Source: Pseudomonadota bacterium
GTDB taxonomy: Bacteria > Myxococcota_A > Polyangia > Haliangiales > Haliangiaceae
Direction of reading: 5' to 3'
Length of the DNA: 64,000 nucleotides
Assembly (NCBI GenBank): GCA_022360315.1
Contig: JAKSDA010000438.1
Location: 1-64,000 of the forward strand
The position numbers and the translations under genes were made by a program. Under the pieces are notes generated by a model. The model was not told the origin of the DNA and did not search any database. It saw nothing but the letters and a program-made list of their open reading frames with translations. Below are positions 1-10,126 of this stretch, in pieces; the stretch's first letter is position 1; each line of letters opens with the position of its first letter.

Positions 1-200
1 ACCTGACGATCGGCGTGCGGGGCGTACGATGGCGCAGCCCGCACGATCTGTCCCCGGATCATCTCTTGCCCGGATTCGGACCCAACCGCGTGCTCGTCGA
101 CTGCGGGAAGCTCCGCTGTCCGGGCACCGGGTAACTCCAGTCGCGCTCGGCGCGCGGCCGGGGCCAGATACATCTCGCCGGGATTGGTAGGGTCACTCAT
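1..200 (-). CDS. Partial hypothetical protein (N-terminal 66 residues)
   Basis: An open frame reads left from an ATG at 200 to the window edge without a stop, beginning MSDPTNPGEMYLAPAARRAR. It is rich in Ala, Arg, Pro and Glu, and I recognise no family in it. No clear Shine-Dalgarno precedes the ATG. It lies 112 bp downstream of the molybdopterin oxidoreductase gene on the same strand, so it could be the next gene of that transcript. Support is only the open frame and the plausible spacing; the rest lies outside the window. Confidence 0.35.
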   Translation of the reverse strand, partial: MSDPTNPGEMYLAPAARRARLELPGARTAELPAVDEHAVGSESGQEMIRGQIVRAAPSYAPHADRQ

Positions 201-312
201 GGGGGGCGTGTAGCGTAGCACAGGAGCCCGCTGCTGCCGACCGGGGACCATCCTGCTGCTGATAAACCGGTGAGCCTGCCGAATCCGGGATGGACAGGGC
301 GGAAAGCGCTGC

Positions 313-2544
313 TCAGACCCGCTCGCCGGTCACCCGTGCCACCCGCACCGATACCGCATAACGGGCACAGCCCGATAGCTCGTCGAATAGTTCATCGTCG
401 GTCACATCGTTGAGGCTCACCCCCGGATGGGCAGATGCGTGGCTGAGCTCGATGCCACTGCGGTGATGACCCCAGCCGTGGGGCAGGCTGACCACCCCGG
501 GCATCATCTCGTCGGTGACCTCGACCGGCGCCTCGATGGCCCCGGTCCGCGATGTGATCTCGACCCGGTCGCCCGTGCCGATTCCCCGCGCGCGAGCATC
601 GCTCGGATGAATGAGCAGTGAACAGCGATCGCCGCGCTTGACCAGCTTGCGACTGTTGTGCATCCACGAGTTGTTGCCGGAGAGCTGGCGCCGGCCGATC
701 AGTTTGAGCAACTCCGAGTCGCCGTTTTGTGCCTGTGCAGCGGCACCATCCCCGGTCCCGGCATGGTCTGCTCGGGTCCCATTGTCGCTTCGCGCTTGCT
801 CGCCGGCGTGCACCCGCCCGGCGAGCGTCGCGCGCAAACGGACCAGGTCCGAAACCATCGGCGCCGGGGCCAGATCGATGGAGGACGCGGCCAGCACCCC
901 GGGCAGTCTGGGCTCGAGTGGTCCCAGATCCACGCCGTGGGGATGGTCCCTCAGGTCGGCCAGCGAGACCCGATGCGGGCCAACGCGCAGGGCAACACGC
1001 AGCAGAGTTTCGGGCCCGGCGCCGGCAAGTCGGTCCAGCGCAGCCCCGCCGAGCTTGCCCAGGAAGCCAGAATGGGCCAGAAACCGCCGGGATAAGGCCA
1101 ATAAGATCTCCCAGTCGTGGCGCGCCCCGGCCGACTTGGCAAATACCGCCGGACTGTACTTGGCCCCGTTGCGCACCGATAACGCGCTGAATACCAGCGA
1201 GTAATGCCCGCGCTCGAGGCCAAAGGTCGGTGGCAAGATGATGTCGGCATGGCGCGTGGTTTCGTTTTTGTAAATGTCGATCGCCACCATGAAATCGAGC
1301 GAATTCAGCGCGCGCTCGAGGCGCGCGCCATTGGGTAGTGATAGCACCGGATTGCTGGCGTGGGTGATGAGGGCGCGGATCTGACCGGGCCCAGCGGTCT
1401 CGATCTCCTCGGCCAGCGCCACTGCCGGAACCTCGCCACTCAACTCGGGCAAGCCGCTGACCCGGGTGCGCCAGCGGCCGAAATGCCCGCGCTGGCCGAA
1501 AAATGGTGCGAGCCGCAGCAAGTCGATGGCCGGACGGGGAAACATGGCACCGCCTGGGCGGTCAAAGTTGCCGGTGATTATGTTGAGACAATCGATCAGC
1601 CAGCTGGTCAGGGTACCAAACTCCTGGATGCATGTGCCCAGCCGGCCGTAACACACTGCAGAACGGGCCCGGGCAAATTCGCGGGCCAGCCGGACAATGT
1701 CATCGGCCGCAATGCCGACCGCCGGCGCCACCCGCCCGGGCGCAAAGTCGGCGACCAGTCGGCGCAACTGCTGGAGCACGTCCGGGCTGGAAAAAAGTTC
1801 CGCCAGCCGTCCCGGGTTGGCCAGGTTTTCGGTCAATATCACGTGCACCATAGAAGCCAGAAAATACGCGTCGGTCTCGGGGCGGATGAACAGGTGCTGG
1901 TCGGCCAGGCGAGCGGTTTCGGTGTGCCGGGGATCGATGACCACGACCCGACCGGCCCGGGCCCGAATGGCGCGCAAGCGCTTCTTGGCCCCGGGAGCGG
2001 TCATCAGGCTGCCATTGGATACGGCCGGATTGGCGCCCAGGATCAGCATGTAGTCGGTGCGATCAATATCGGGCACCGGCAGGACCACGTGCGAGCCGTA
2101 CATGAGGTACGAGGTGAGCAGGCGCGGCCAGACGTCGACCGAGTTGCTGGTAAAAAAGTTGCGCGTGCGCAGAGCATTGCGAAACACATACCCGTAAAGC
2201 AGCGCGCTGTAGCTGTGTATGGTCGGATTGCCCAGATGCAGCGCAATCGAGTCGCGGCCGTGCTCGGCCCTGATCGCAGCCAACCGGTCGGCGACCTGGT
2301 CCAGGGCCTCGTCCCAGGGCAGCTCGCGCCACTCGCCCGACGAGGTCCTGGCCACAGGTCGGCGCAGGCGGTCGGCATCGTGGTGCAGATCGGCCAGTGC
2401 CGCGGCCTTGGGGCAAATATAGCCCTGGCTCAGCGGATCGTCGTCATCGCCGCGGATGGTCAAGATCTGGTTGCCGTCGTGCTCCACAATGATGCCGCAG
2501 TTGGCCTCGCAGAGATGGCAGGTACTGACAGCGCGTTTGGTCAT
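313..2544 (-). CDS. Molybdopterin-dependent oxidoreductase (DMSO reductase superfamily)
   Basis: About 743 aa. The N-terminus carries the [4Fe-4S] pattern CHLCEANC followed some 27 residues later by GYICPK, as in formate dehydrogenase/nitrate reductase-type enzymes. The C-terminal 120 residues look like the molybdopterin-dinucleotide-binding barrel (GDRVEITSRTG, SLPHGWGH). No Tat signal is visible, so a cytoplasmic enzyme is likely. Around the expected molybdenum ligand I see TSNSVDVWP and no Cys or selenocysteine, so a classical formate dehydrogenase is unlikely; the substrate is unknown. I chose the ATG giving MTKRAVSTCHLC, because the six residues upstream add nothing to the family. It is divergent from the dehydrogenase at 2662, with 117 bp shared between them. 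Confidence 0.92.
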   Translation of the reverse strand: MTKRAVSTCHLCEANCGIIVEHDGNQILTIRGDDDDPLSQGYICPKAAALADLHHDADRLRRPVARTSSGEWRELPWDEALDQVADRLAAIRAEHGRDSIALHLGNPTIHSYSALLYGYVFRNALRTRNFFTSNSVDVWPRLLTSYLMYGSHVVLPVPDIDRTDYMLILGANPAVSNGSLMTAPGAKKRLRAIRARAGRVVVIDPRHTETARLADQHLFIRPETDAYFLASMVHVILTENLANPGRLAELFSSPDVLQQLRRLVADFAPGRVAPAVGIAADDIVRLAREFARARSAVCYGRLGTCIQEFGTLTSWLIDCLNIITGNFDRPGGAMFPRPAIDLLRLAPFFGQRGHFGRWRTRVSGLPELSGEVPAVALAEEIETAGPGQIRALITHASNPVLSLPNGARLERALNSLDFMVAIDIYKNETTRHADIILPPTFGLERGHYSLVFSALSVRNGAKYSPAVFAKSAGARHDWEILLALSRRFLAHSGFLGKLGGAALDRLAGAGPETLLRVALRVGPHRVSLADLRDHPHGVDLGPLEPRLPGVLAASSIDLAPAPMVSDLVRLRATLAGRVHAGEQARSDNGTRADHAGTGDGAAAQAQNGDSELLKLIGRRQLSGNNSWMHNSRKLVKRGDRCSLLIHPSDARARGIGTGDRVEITSRTGAIEAPVEVTDEMMPGVVSLPHGWGHHRSGIELSHASAHPGVSLNDVTDDELFDELSGCARYAVSVRVARVTGERV

Positions 2545-2661
2545 GACTGCTTCGTACCCCAAAAGTGTCGCTCATAAAAGCAAATCGGGCCACTTCGACC
2601 GGCAAAGCTCCTGCCCCGGTCGATGCGCGACCCACTGGAGCGCAGTATCATTCCGCCCATC

Positions 2662-3630
2662 ATGAGGGCAATTGTTGTCGACGAACCCGGGGATCCGGAT
2701 GTTCTCATCGTGCGAGAGTGGCCCCGGCCCGCGATTAAAAGCGGCTGGATCACCATTGCGGTCAAGGCTTTTGGTCTCAATCGCTCCGAGATGTTCACCC
2801 GCCAGGGCCATTCGCCCTCGGTCCGCTTTCCCCGGGTGCTCGGCATCGAATGCGTGGGCGTGGTCGAGGAATCGATGGACAGTAATTTTTCACCCGAACA
2901 AAAAGTCGCCGCCATGATGGGTGGAATGGGCCGCGATTTCGACGGCGGCTACGCCGAATACACCTGCGTGCCGGCCCGAAACGCATTTGTCATCGACAGC
3001 GATCTCGACTGGTCGGTGCTCGGCGCGGTGCCCGAAATGTTTCAGACCGCATACGGCTCGCTCACTGCTGGCCTCGAGGTGGCCAGAGGGCAGACCCTGC
3101 TCATTCGCGGCGGCACGTCGTCGGTCGGCATGACCGCTGCTCAGCTGGCCAAGACTATCGGGCTCACGGTACTGGCTACGACCCGCAATGCTGAAAAATG
3201 CCATGCCCTGCTCGAAAACGGCGCCGATCATGCCATCATCGACGACGGCGACATCGCCGAGCAGGTTCGCGCTGTCGTACCCGGCGGGGTCGACCGGGTG
3301 CTCGAGCTGGTCGGCACACATACTCTTCGCGATTCGCTGCGCGCAGCAGCGCCCGGGGCCATCGTGTGCATGTCGGGCATTCTGGGCAATCAGTGGACGC
3401 TCGATGGTTTCGCGCCCATGACCGACATTCCCTCGACGGTCAAATTGACCTCGTACTCCGGCGAGGCCAGCAATGTCTCGGCGCAACTCCTCCAGGAATT
3501 CATCGATGGCATCGCTGCCGGGCACACTGCCATCCGGATCGATCGAGTGTTCCAATTCGACGACATCGTCGCGGCTCACCGCTACATGGAATGCAATCAA
3601 GCCTGCGGCAAGCTGGTCGTCGTCGTCTGA
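2662..3630 (+). CDS. Zinc-type alcohol dehydrogenase / NADPH:quinone reductase-like protein
   Basis: About 322 aa, the usual length for quinone oxidoreductases of the medium-chain dehydrogenase superfamily. The N-terminal GroES-like part reads MRAIVVDEPG...FGLNRSEMFTRQG, followed by an NADPH-binding Rossmann segment (LLIRGGTSSVGMTAAQLAK) and the expected C-terminal part. The structural and catalytic zinc cysteines of true alcohol dehydrogenases are absent, which fits the zinc-free quinone reductase branch. The ATG at 2662 was preferred over the in-frame upstream start at 2623 because family homology begins at MRAIVV. It is divergently arranged with the molybdoenzyme gene. Substrate not predictable from sequence. 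Confidence 0.92.
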   Translation: MRAIVVDEPGDPDVLIVREWPRPAIKSGWITIAVKAFGLNRSEMFTRQGHSPSVRFPRVLGIECVGVVEESMDSNFSPEQKVAAMMGGMGRDFDGGYAEYTCVPARNAFVIDSDLDWSVLGAVPEMFQTAYGSLTAGLEVARGQTLLIRGGTSSVGMTAAQLAKTIGLTVLATTRNAEKCHALLENGADHAIIDDGDIAEQVRAVVPGGVDRVLELVGTHTLRDSLRAAAPGAIVCMSGILGNQWTLDGFAPMTDIPSTVKLTSYSGEASNVSAQLLQEFIDGIAAGHTAIRIDRVFQFDDIVAAHRYMECNQACGKLVVVV

Positions 3631-4041
3631 CAGTGCATCGAAAGCAGCGTGCTCGTTGGGTGGAGACGGCAATGTCTCCGCGCAGTGCAGGGTGCTCGTG
3701 GTAGTGCCCACGCTATCCGGAAGCCCCCTCGATGGAGTTTGACGATCGCATCGAGTCGCCACGAATGCTCATCCCGCGGCGGCCTGCCGTGGACAATCGT
3801 GTAGTCCGAGCCCTGAACGCCCTCGCAAATGGCGAATAATTGCTTGGGATTGAACGATGGAAACACCACTGCGTGTATCGGTTGCCCAAACATTGCTACG
3901 GTAGATAGTTCGGCCATGGCCAGCCAACGTGTGGGCTGCCAAGTCAGACGAGGGCTCAAGGCGACCAGTCTGGGCCTGTTCATCGAATCATTGATGACGA
4001 GCCCGATACTGGCACCGCCAATCCGAACGGACCGGCCCCGA
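3631..4041. other. Intergenic stretch, no convincing gene
   Basis: These 411 bp separate the quinone-reductase gene from the convergent end of the sugar permease gene. A leftward frame (3983 to 3597) contains a compositionally plausible segment (AMFGQPIHAVVFPSFNPK) but overlaps the 3' end of the dehydrogenase and resembles no family I know. It could be a decayed gene. I see no strong terminator hairpin. Confidence 0.4.
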
Positions 4042-4869
4042 TCAGCCCTTCACACTGCCCGCAGTCAGTCCGCTGAGCAGCCAGCGCGAGGAGTACAAAA
4101 ATACTCCCAGCACCGGAATGGTGACCATGACGCTCGATGCGGCAAACATACCCCAGCGGGTGTTGAAGTCGCCCTGCAACTCGAACAGTCCGATCGGCCA
4201 GGTGTAGAACTCCGACTCCTGCAGGATGACCCGGGCCACGATGTACTCGTTCCACACCGTGGTGAAGCTGAACAGTCCGGCAATCGATAAACCGGGCACC
4301 GAAAGCGGTACCACGATGCGCCAGAACGCCCCCACGTCGGACAGGCCATCCACCTTGCCGGCCTCTTCCAGCTCGCGCGGAATGGTGTCGAAATAGCCCT
4401 TCAAAATCCATACGCTGAACGGAATGGTATACACACACGTCGCGGTGATCAGGCCGGAATAGGTATTGAGCAGGTGCATGTTCTGTAGCAAAAAATAGAG
4501 CGGCAAGAGCAGCACCACCACCGGAATCATCTGGCTGGCCAGCAAAAACACCATGACCGATTTGCGCAGCGGAAACCGATACCGGCTCAGGGCATAGGCC
4601 GCCGTGGCCGATAGGGCCACGCTGATCGCGGCGGTCAAAAACGATAGGATAAGCGAGTTTACCAGCCAACGCAAAAACAGCGTATCGGAGAAAACCTGCA
4701 CATAGGATTCGAACGTCGCTCCCTTGGGAATGACGTCGAGACTGGTCGCCAGTAGTTTGTCGCCCGGCCGCAACGATACCGAAAAAATTCGGAGCAGCGG
4801 CAGAATACACAAAATGCAGCCGCCCACGAGCAAGGCGTGTGCCCACCAGGTGTCTTCTCGTTTCGCCAC
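4042..4869 (-). CDS. Carbohydrate ABC transporter permease, MalG type
   Basis: 275 aa with six predicted membrane helices. It carries the binding-protein-dependent permease EAA loop (EEAGKVDGLSDVGAFWRIVVP) that contacts the transport ATPase on the cytoplasmic side. Length and C-terminus (SSRWLLSGLTAGSVKG) match the MalG family. It is the last gene of a leftward set binding protein-permease-permease, starting 19 bp after the MalF-type gene. The operon contains no ATPase, so a MalK/MsmX-type subunit must come from elsewhere. The substrate is probably an oligosaccharide (maltose/maltodextrin class), by family inference only. Confidence 0.94.
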   Translation of the reverse strand: MAKREDTWWAHALLVGGCILCILPLLRIFSVSLRPGDKLLATSLDVIPKGATFESYVQVFSDTLFLRWLVNSLILSFLTAAISVALSATAAYALSRYRFPLRKSVMVFLLASQMIPVVVLLLPLYFLLQNMHLLNTYSGLITATCVYTIPFSVWILKGYFDTIPRELEEAGKVDGLSDVGAFWRIVVPLSVPGLSIAGLFSFTTVWNEYIVARVILQESEFYTWPIGLFELQGDFNTRWGMFAASSVMVTIPVLGVFLYSSRWLLSGLTAGSVKG

Positions 4870-4888
4870 GATATCTCCCGCGTTCGTC

Positions 4889-6067
4889 CTAGTCGTCAGC
4901 GCCCTTGGTGATCTTCATCCAGAACACCACAAAGCTCAAAAGGATGAGAAAGATGACCACCGCAAAGGCCGCCGCAAAACTGTAGCGCGAGTAGGTGAAC
5001 GCACTCTTGTATAGCGCCGAGATCAAAATATCAGCAAACTCGTTGCCGCCCGATTGGCCAGTCATCAGATAAATGACATTGATGTTGTTGAAGGTCCAGA
5101 TGGTGCCAAGAACCACGCTCGGCACCACCACCGGCTTGAGCATGGGCACAGTGATAAACCGGAATTCCTGCCATTTCGACGCGCCATCCATCTTGGCCGC
5201 CTCGTAGAGGTCGGCTGGGATCGACTGCAATCCGCCCAGGAAAACGATCATCATGAACGGAATGCCCAGCCAGACATTGACGATGATACAGGACAAAAAT
5301 ACCGGCGTCGGATCGGACCACCAATTGATGGCATCCATGCCGAAGACGTTCAGAATCGCGTTGATCGAACCAAATTGCGGATGAAACTCGCCGCGCCAGG
5401 ACAGCACCGCAACCACCTGCGGCATGGCCCACGGAAGGATGAGCAAGGTGCGGTAAATCCCCTTGCCGGGGATTCGTTTGTTCAAGAGCAACGCCAACAT
5501 CAGGCCAAAGCCGACGTGAAGAACGATGTTGACCACGGTCCAGATAATGGTCCGGATAAACAGTTCCCAGAAGGTGACTGTCTGCAATGGAGACGTGGTG
5601 AATACGTTGGCAAAGTTGTCGAGGCCGACAAACTTGAGGTCCTTGCCGGCCATCCAGCCGCCCACCGTGTACAGGTTGAGATTGGAAAAGGCCAGGCTCA
5701 ACTCGAAGAAAAACGGATAGATGATCAGAATCGACACGATCAGGATGGCCGGAGCCAAGAACATGAGCGCCAGGCGATAATGCTTGTCTTGCATATAGCG
5801 CCGGCAAAACAGGCCAAAGAGCGATGAGGAGACCACTCCCACAGCGACCCCGATGACAATGTTGCCAGCGGCTAAGGTCGCGCCGCCGGCGAAAAAACCG
5901 GCGTACAACAGCCCTCCGGCCAGGCCCATCGCAGCGGTGATGGGCCAGTAGAGCGAATTCTGCTGGCGGTAAAGCAGCCAGTACAAACAGGCTTCGAGAC
6001 CGAAAAGGACGATCGCGAAATAGAAAAGATGAGTCAGTACTTGGAGTACCGAAAGGATGACTTCCAT
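4889..6067 (-). CDS. Carbohydrate ABC transporter permease, MalF type, with extra N-terminal helices
   Basis: 392 aa. The C-terminal 290 residues form the usual MalF-type domain with the EAA loop (YEAAKMDGASKWQEFRFITVP). The first ~100 residues add about three further hydrophobic segments (e.g. LFYFAIVLFGLEACLYWLL) before the core begins near YRLALMFLAPAI. Most sugar permeases are around 290-320 aa, so this is a long form, comparable in topology to enterobacterial MalF but without an obvious large periplasmic P2 domain. It lies between the solute-binding protein gene (130 bp upstream) and the MalG-type gene (19 bp downstream). Confidence 0.93.
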   Translation of the reverse strand: MEVILSVLQVLTHLFYFAIVLFGLEACLYWLLYRQQNSLYWPITAAMGLAGGLLYAGFFAGGATLAAGNIVIGVAVGVVSSSLFGLFCRRYMQDKHYRLALMFLAPAILIVSILIIYPFFFELSLAFSNLNLYTVGGWMAGKDLKFVGLDNFANVFTTSPLQTVTFWELFIRTIIWTVVNIVLHVGFGLMLALLLNKRIPGKGIYRTLLILPWAMPQVVAVLSWRGEFHPQFGSINAILNVFGMDAINWWSDPTPVFLSCIIVNVWLGIPFMMIVFLGGLQSIPADLYEAAKMDGASKWQEFRFITVPMLKPVVVPSVVLGTIWTFNNINVIYLMTGQSGGNEFADILISALYKSAFTYSRYSFAAAFAVVIFLILLSFVVFWMKITKGADD

Positions 6068-6197
6068 CGGGCGCCCCCGGTTATCGTCGTTCTATGCGGT
6101 ATCGCCGGCATCAACGGCCAACTCGACCCCGTACTAGCGCCCCACCGCCGCTTGTTGCCTCGGTCCAACGTCGCCATGGAGTCCGCGCAGCGCCGAG

Positions 6198-7499
6198 TTA
6201 TTGCTTCATCTCTTTGATCTTGGTCTCGGCATTTTTCTGCATGGCAGCCCCGACAGTGCCAGGGTCGGCACGGCCGGCCATGACTTCCTGCAACTGTGGC
6301 CGTATGGCGTCCCACACCACGCGCAATTCGACCGCCATCGGCATCGGCTGTCCGTGCACCAGAGCCCGGGCAGATGCGGCCAGAAGTGGGTCTGCGTTGA
6401 CCACAGCGCTGTCCTGGAGCGCCTTGAGCGAGGGCAGACGCTTGGTCCGCTTGACCATTTGCCGCTGGGTTTCAGTCGAAACCATGTGCAGGACAAACTT
6501 CTTGACCGCGTCGAGCCTGGCTCCCTTGACTTTCTTGTTGACGAAAAGGCATTTGCCCGAAACCATCGGCGACATGTACTTGCCGGTGGCCTCGATCTGG
6601 GGCAGAGGGGATATGACCAGATCGTCACCGAGCGCCTTCTGGTAGACCGGCAAACTCCAATCGCCGTTGATGATCATGCCGACGTTACCCTCTTTGAACA
6701 GAGTATCGGCGCAATCGTAATCGCAGTCCGGCGGCACGATCTTATCGTCGAATTTGAGCTTCTTGACCAGGCTCAGAGCCGAGCTCATGGCCGGAGTACT
6801 CAGCGTGGGCGCGGTGCCGCTGAGAACCCGCTCACCATGGCCGCCCAGGAAGGTCACGAACCAAAACGGTTCGTTGAGATTGTACGCAAAACCGTATTTG
6901 TTGGCCGCAGGATCGGACTGCGATTTGGCCACAGCGACCAGCGCCTCCAGGGTTTTGGGCGGCTCGGCAACCAGTTTCTTGTTGCTGAGCAGCATGAGGT
7001 GATTGCCGGTCGATACCGGAACGCCCCATATGACCCCCGAGCCGTCGGTCACCGCCTGTAGCGCCAGGGCAGAAAAATCACCCGGCTTGATCCACGAACC
7101 GACAGGCTGGATGATCCCGGCGATGGAAAAAGGGCCGGCGATGTCGGTCGGACCCCATACCATATCCGGGCCACCTCCGGCGATTGCGGCAGTCTGAAAC
7201 TGAGTGCGGAGATCCTCGTTGGCATAATTAGAAGACTTTATCTTGATGCCGGGGTTGGCGGTTTCAAATGTCTTGATGACCGCGGCAAAGGTGTCTTTGA
7301 TGTCGGCATCTTGCTCCCATAAAACAAGCGTTGTCGTCGGCCCTGCTGCCGACTTGGCGGCTCCCTCGTCGCCGTTTTTTTGCTCGCTTTTTTGGCCGCT
7401 GCACGAGGCGATCAGGCCGACCAGGCCGGCCGCGACCGCGAACCAGCGAGCGCACCTGAACCGATGGCTCGGTTTCCGACAGCTGGGAGTCGTTTGCAT
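6198..7499 (-). CDS. Sugar ABC transporter solute-binding lipoprotein, MalE type
   Basis: About 433 aa. It is a periplasmic or membrane-anchored binding protein with a lipoprotein signal: basic MQTTPSCRKPSHRFRCARW, a hydrophobic run, then lipobox LIASC. The mature part opens with TTLVLWEQDAD and shows the family 1 binding-protein pattern (NPGIKIKSSNY, GGGPDMVWGPTD, FKEGNVGMIINGDW). The end PMPMAVELRVVWDAIRPQLQ is typical of MalE homologues. The ATG at 7499 was chosen because GGAGAAACGCC precedes it and the signal peptide starts there; an open frame continues upstream to 7757 without meaning. It is first in the leftward importer operon. Confidence 0.93.
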   Translation of the reverse strand: MQTTPSCRKPSHRFRCARWFAVAAGLVGLIASCSGQKSEQKNGDEGAAKSAAGPTTTLVLWEQDADIKDTFAAVIKTFETANPGIKIKSSNYANEDLRTQFQTAAIAGGGPDMVWGPTDIAGPFSIAGIIQPVGSWIKPGDFSALALQAVTDGSGVIWGVPVSTGNHLMLLSNKKLVAEPPKTLEALVAVAKSQSDPAANKYGFAYNLNEPFWFVTFLGGHGERVLSGTAPTLSTPAMSSALSLVKKLKFDDKIVPPDCDYDCADTLFKEGNVGMIINGDWSLPVYQKALGDDLVISPLPQIEATGKYMSPMVSGKCLFVNKKVKGARLDAVKKFVLHMVSTETQRQMVKRTKRLPSLKALQDSAVVNADPLLAASARALVHGQPMPMAVELRVVWDAIRPQLQEVMAGRADPGTVGAAMQKNAETKIKEMKQ

Positions 7500-8134
7500 G
7501 GCGTTTCTCCGATACAGGCGTTTGCGATGGCGCAGCATGGTATCACAAAGGCGGATCCCGGTGTCACGCTGGCAGCGTTTGTTGCCGGGCTGGTTCGGAC
7601 TCGACTCGACAGCCGCGCCGATCCGTGTGGCTGATGGCAGCGCCTTTCCCGACTCCAGCATCGAATCGCTCCGCGACAGACAGGGCCGCAGATTCGGTCC
7701 GGTGCCCATACTGGCAAAATAGGAATTTATATCGATAACTCGGTAAGATTCAACCACGGTGATTCGACCTGATGATTCGACCGTGACGGCTTGACAGGGG
7801 CTGCCCGCCCTGGTCGTCGAGCCACCCGGTCGGCACAGCGGGAACGCGCGGGGCGGGGACCATCAGCAGGTGACAGTCAGCTGCAGGGGCAGTCATCTGC
7901 GCGACAATTGTCTTGCCGGCCGCTATATCTGCCGGGTGACCGACGATCAACGCCAGCTCGTGGAAGCGGCATGACGCGGCGACCACCATGCGTGCTGCAA
8001 TCATTTCGGTTGGTTGGCAGGTTTTGCTGGCTCCGGCGTCCAACTGTACAAACGCGGTGGCAGAGGCCGCGGGCCGCGATGCCCGCTTCTTTGCTGCGCA
8101 TGACGACACAATGAAATGGTTTGATCACAAGGTT
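7500..8134. other. Intergenic region upstream of the sugar importer operon
   Basis: About 635 bp between the start of the binding-protein gene and the end of the peptidase gene. Short frames on both strands look like noise. An AT-rich patch at about 7718-7752 (containing TTTATATCGATAACTC) stands out against the GC-rich surroundings and could hold the importer promoter, with TATCGATA as a small palindrome. No other feature was recognised. Confidence 0.4.
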
Positions 8135-10126
8135 TCAGTCCCCGGCCAGCCAGCGTTTGCGACTCTGTTCGGCGCGCCGGCTGGCGCTGGGGTCGGGTTG
8201 GAGTTGCCACGACTGGCTCGATTGCTCGCCCAGGGTCACTGCGAGCCGACGCAGCTTGCCGTGCCGGGCGACCAGCAGCGAAATCTCTTCACCCGGACGG
8301 TAGCGTCCGAGCCGCGCAGTCAAGGCCCCGCGCGCGACCCGGTACTCATCAATGGCCAGAATCTCGTCGCCGACATTAACGCCGGCTTGAAACGCCGGAG
8401 TTCCGCTGGTCACCTCGCGGACCACCCCACTGGTCGATACCGAGGCGCCGAGAAAGGCCTTTTTGCGCTCAGCTGGAGCCGGCCCATCGCGTCCGCTCGC
8501 GGAACCGGCGCTGCTGGCAAAGCGCAGGCCGTAGAATTTGAGGGCTGGCCGGTAGTCGAGTTCTTCGGTGCTGTCGACAAAACGGGCAAAAAACTCGTCG
8601 AGCGGACGCTCGGCAACGTCCCCGGCAAGCTCGCGAAACTGCTCGTGGGTGTAGCCGCGCTGGCCCGAATAGCGCGCATACGCCAGACGCATCACGTCGT
8701 CGAGACTGCGCCGGCCCAGGGTGGCCCGACGGATCTCAGCGTCGAGCAAAAATCCGATCACCGCGCCCTTGACATAGTAGCTGATCTGCGAGTTGAGATA
8801 ATTCTCGTCGCGGCGATAGGACTTGATCCAGGCATCAAACGAGCCCTCGGCCAGCGATTGCACGTGCCGGCCCGGCGTGGACTGGACGGACTCAATGTCG
8901 GCCGACAAGAGGCCGAAATACTCCCGATCGTCGATCAAACCGGCCCGGTGCAAAAATAGATTGTCGTAATACGCGGTCAGCCCCTCGGCGATCCACAGCG
9001 ATCGAGTGTAGCGCTCTCGATTGTAATCAAACGGACCGAGTTCGATCGGCCGCATCCGCTTGACGTTCCAGGCGTGAAAGAGCTCGTGACTGACCAGACC
9101 GAGCCAGCCGACATAGTCGCTGCGCTGGCGCGACCGCCACCGGCTGGACAATATGAGGGTGGACTCTGCGTGTTCCAGGCCGGACTTGCGGCCCAATAGG
9201 ACGTTGAGAAAGACATAGCGGCGATAGGGAATCACCCGCCAAAATGCCGCCTGGGTCCGCGCAATTGCGGCCACGTCGTCGGCTGAACGCCGGCCGTGCC
9301 ACACTCCGCCCTCGCCAAAATTGGCCAGTGTGTGCGGTACACCGTCGACCTCGAAGGGATAGACCGCCGCCTCGCCCAGCACGATCGGCGAATCGACCAG
9401 GGTGTCGTAGTCGGGCGCGACATAGCGGTGTGCCGTGCCGTCGGGATGCGGGTCGAGCGCGGTCACGCAATCGGTCCAATCGCGGGGAATGTCGATGGCA
9501 ACCTCGAACGACTGCGCGCTCGAGTGGCCAGATGAGGCCGCGCGGCCGGACTCGGTCAGGTCGTCGGCCAGGGTCATGAAGGTGGCCGCGCCGTTGACAA
9601 TCGCGATCTCGTCAGAAACATAATTGGTGCGCACCGATAACTCACTGGCGTAGAGCCGATAACGCACCACCACACGCGGCTGGCCGCGACTCTTGATCCG
9701 CCAGCGATTCTTGGCGATCTTGACCAGTTTCAGCGCTGCCCCGTCGATATTGGCCGCACTCATCGACACGATATGGCGGCTGTACTCGCGGATCAGATAT
9801 GAGCCCGGCGTCCACACCGCCATGGCCAGGTCCAGGGTCTCCCGGCCGGCCGGGAACACCCCCTCGACATCGATGTAGTGGTTTTTGCGGCCGGCAAAGT
9901 GCAGCGTATACTGAATCGACATGACACCGTCGGTATGGGGTTGAGCCGGAGAACGCGACGCAGTAGTGTGCCCGACGCCGGACCGATCGACGCCAGTCTG
10001 ATCGGAGGCACGCTCATCGGACGCGATCGTGGCGATGTCCGCCCGCGATGATTCACTCCGATCCGAGCAGGCCGATGCCACAGAAACCACAGAGCAGGCA
10101 GCCAGAAGATGCCCCAACCCCCTCAC
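8135..10126 (-). CDS. M61 family metallopeptidase with C-terminal PDZ domain, lipoprotein
   Basis: 663 aa. The N-terminus has a hydrophobic segment ending SVASAC, a plausible lipobox. After a beta-rich N-terminal domain ([17 protein letters not shown]), the zinc motif [12 protein letters not shown] gives the HEXXH helix of glycyl-aminopeptidase-like M61 enzymes, with a downstream Glu in [15 protein letters not shown]. The C-terminal ~100 residues form a PDZ domain ([28 protein letters not shown]). It probably degrades peptides or processes proteins in the periplasm. Its ATG overlaps the stop of the upstream metallo-hydrolase gene by 4 bp (ATGA), implying translational coupling. Confidence 0.93.
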   Translation of the reverse strand: MRGLGHLLAACSVVSVASACSDRSESSRADIATIASDERASDQTGVDRSGVGHTTASRSPAQPHTDGVMSIQYTLHFAGRKNHYIDVEGVFPAGRETLDLAMAVWTPGSYLIREYSRHIVSMSAANIDGAALKLVKIAKNRWRIKSRGQPRVVVRYRLYASELSVRTNYVSDEIAIVNGAATFMTLADDLTESGRAASSGHSSAQSFEVAIDIPRDWTDCVTALDPHPDGTAHRYVAPDYDTLVDSPIVLGEAAVYPFEVDGVPHTLANFGEGGVWHGRRSADDVAAIARTQAAFWRVIPYRRYVFLNVLLGRKSGLEHAESTLILSSRWRSRQRSDYVGWLGLVSHELFHAWNVKRMRPIELGPFDYNRERYTRSLWIAEGLTAYYDNLFLHRAGLIDDREYFGLLSADIESVQSTPGRHVQSLAEGSFDAWIKSYRRDENYLNSQISYYVKGAVIGFLLDAEIRRATLGRRSLDDVMRLAYARYSGQRGYTHEQFRELAGDVAERPLDEFFARFVDSTEELDYRPALKFYGLRFASSAGSASGRDGPAPAERKKAFLGASVSTSGVVREVTSGTPAFQAGVNVGDEILAIDEYRVARGALTARLGRYRPGEEISLLVARHGKLRRLAVTLGEQSSQSWQLQPDPSASRRAEQSRKRWLAGD

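Noticed and set aside
3597-3983. Leftward 128-codon frame after the quinone-reductase gene
   Set aside because: Overlaps the 3' end of a good gene, no ribosome site, no recognised family; kept only as a note in the intergenic entry.
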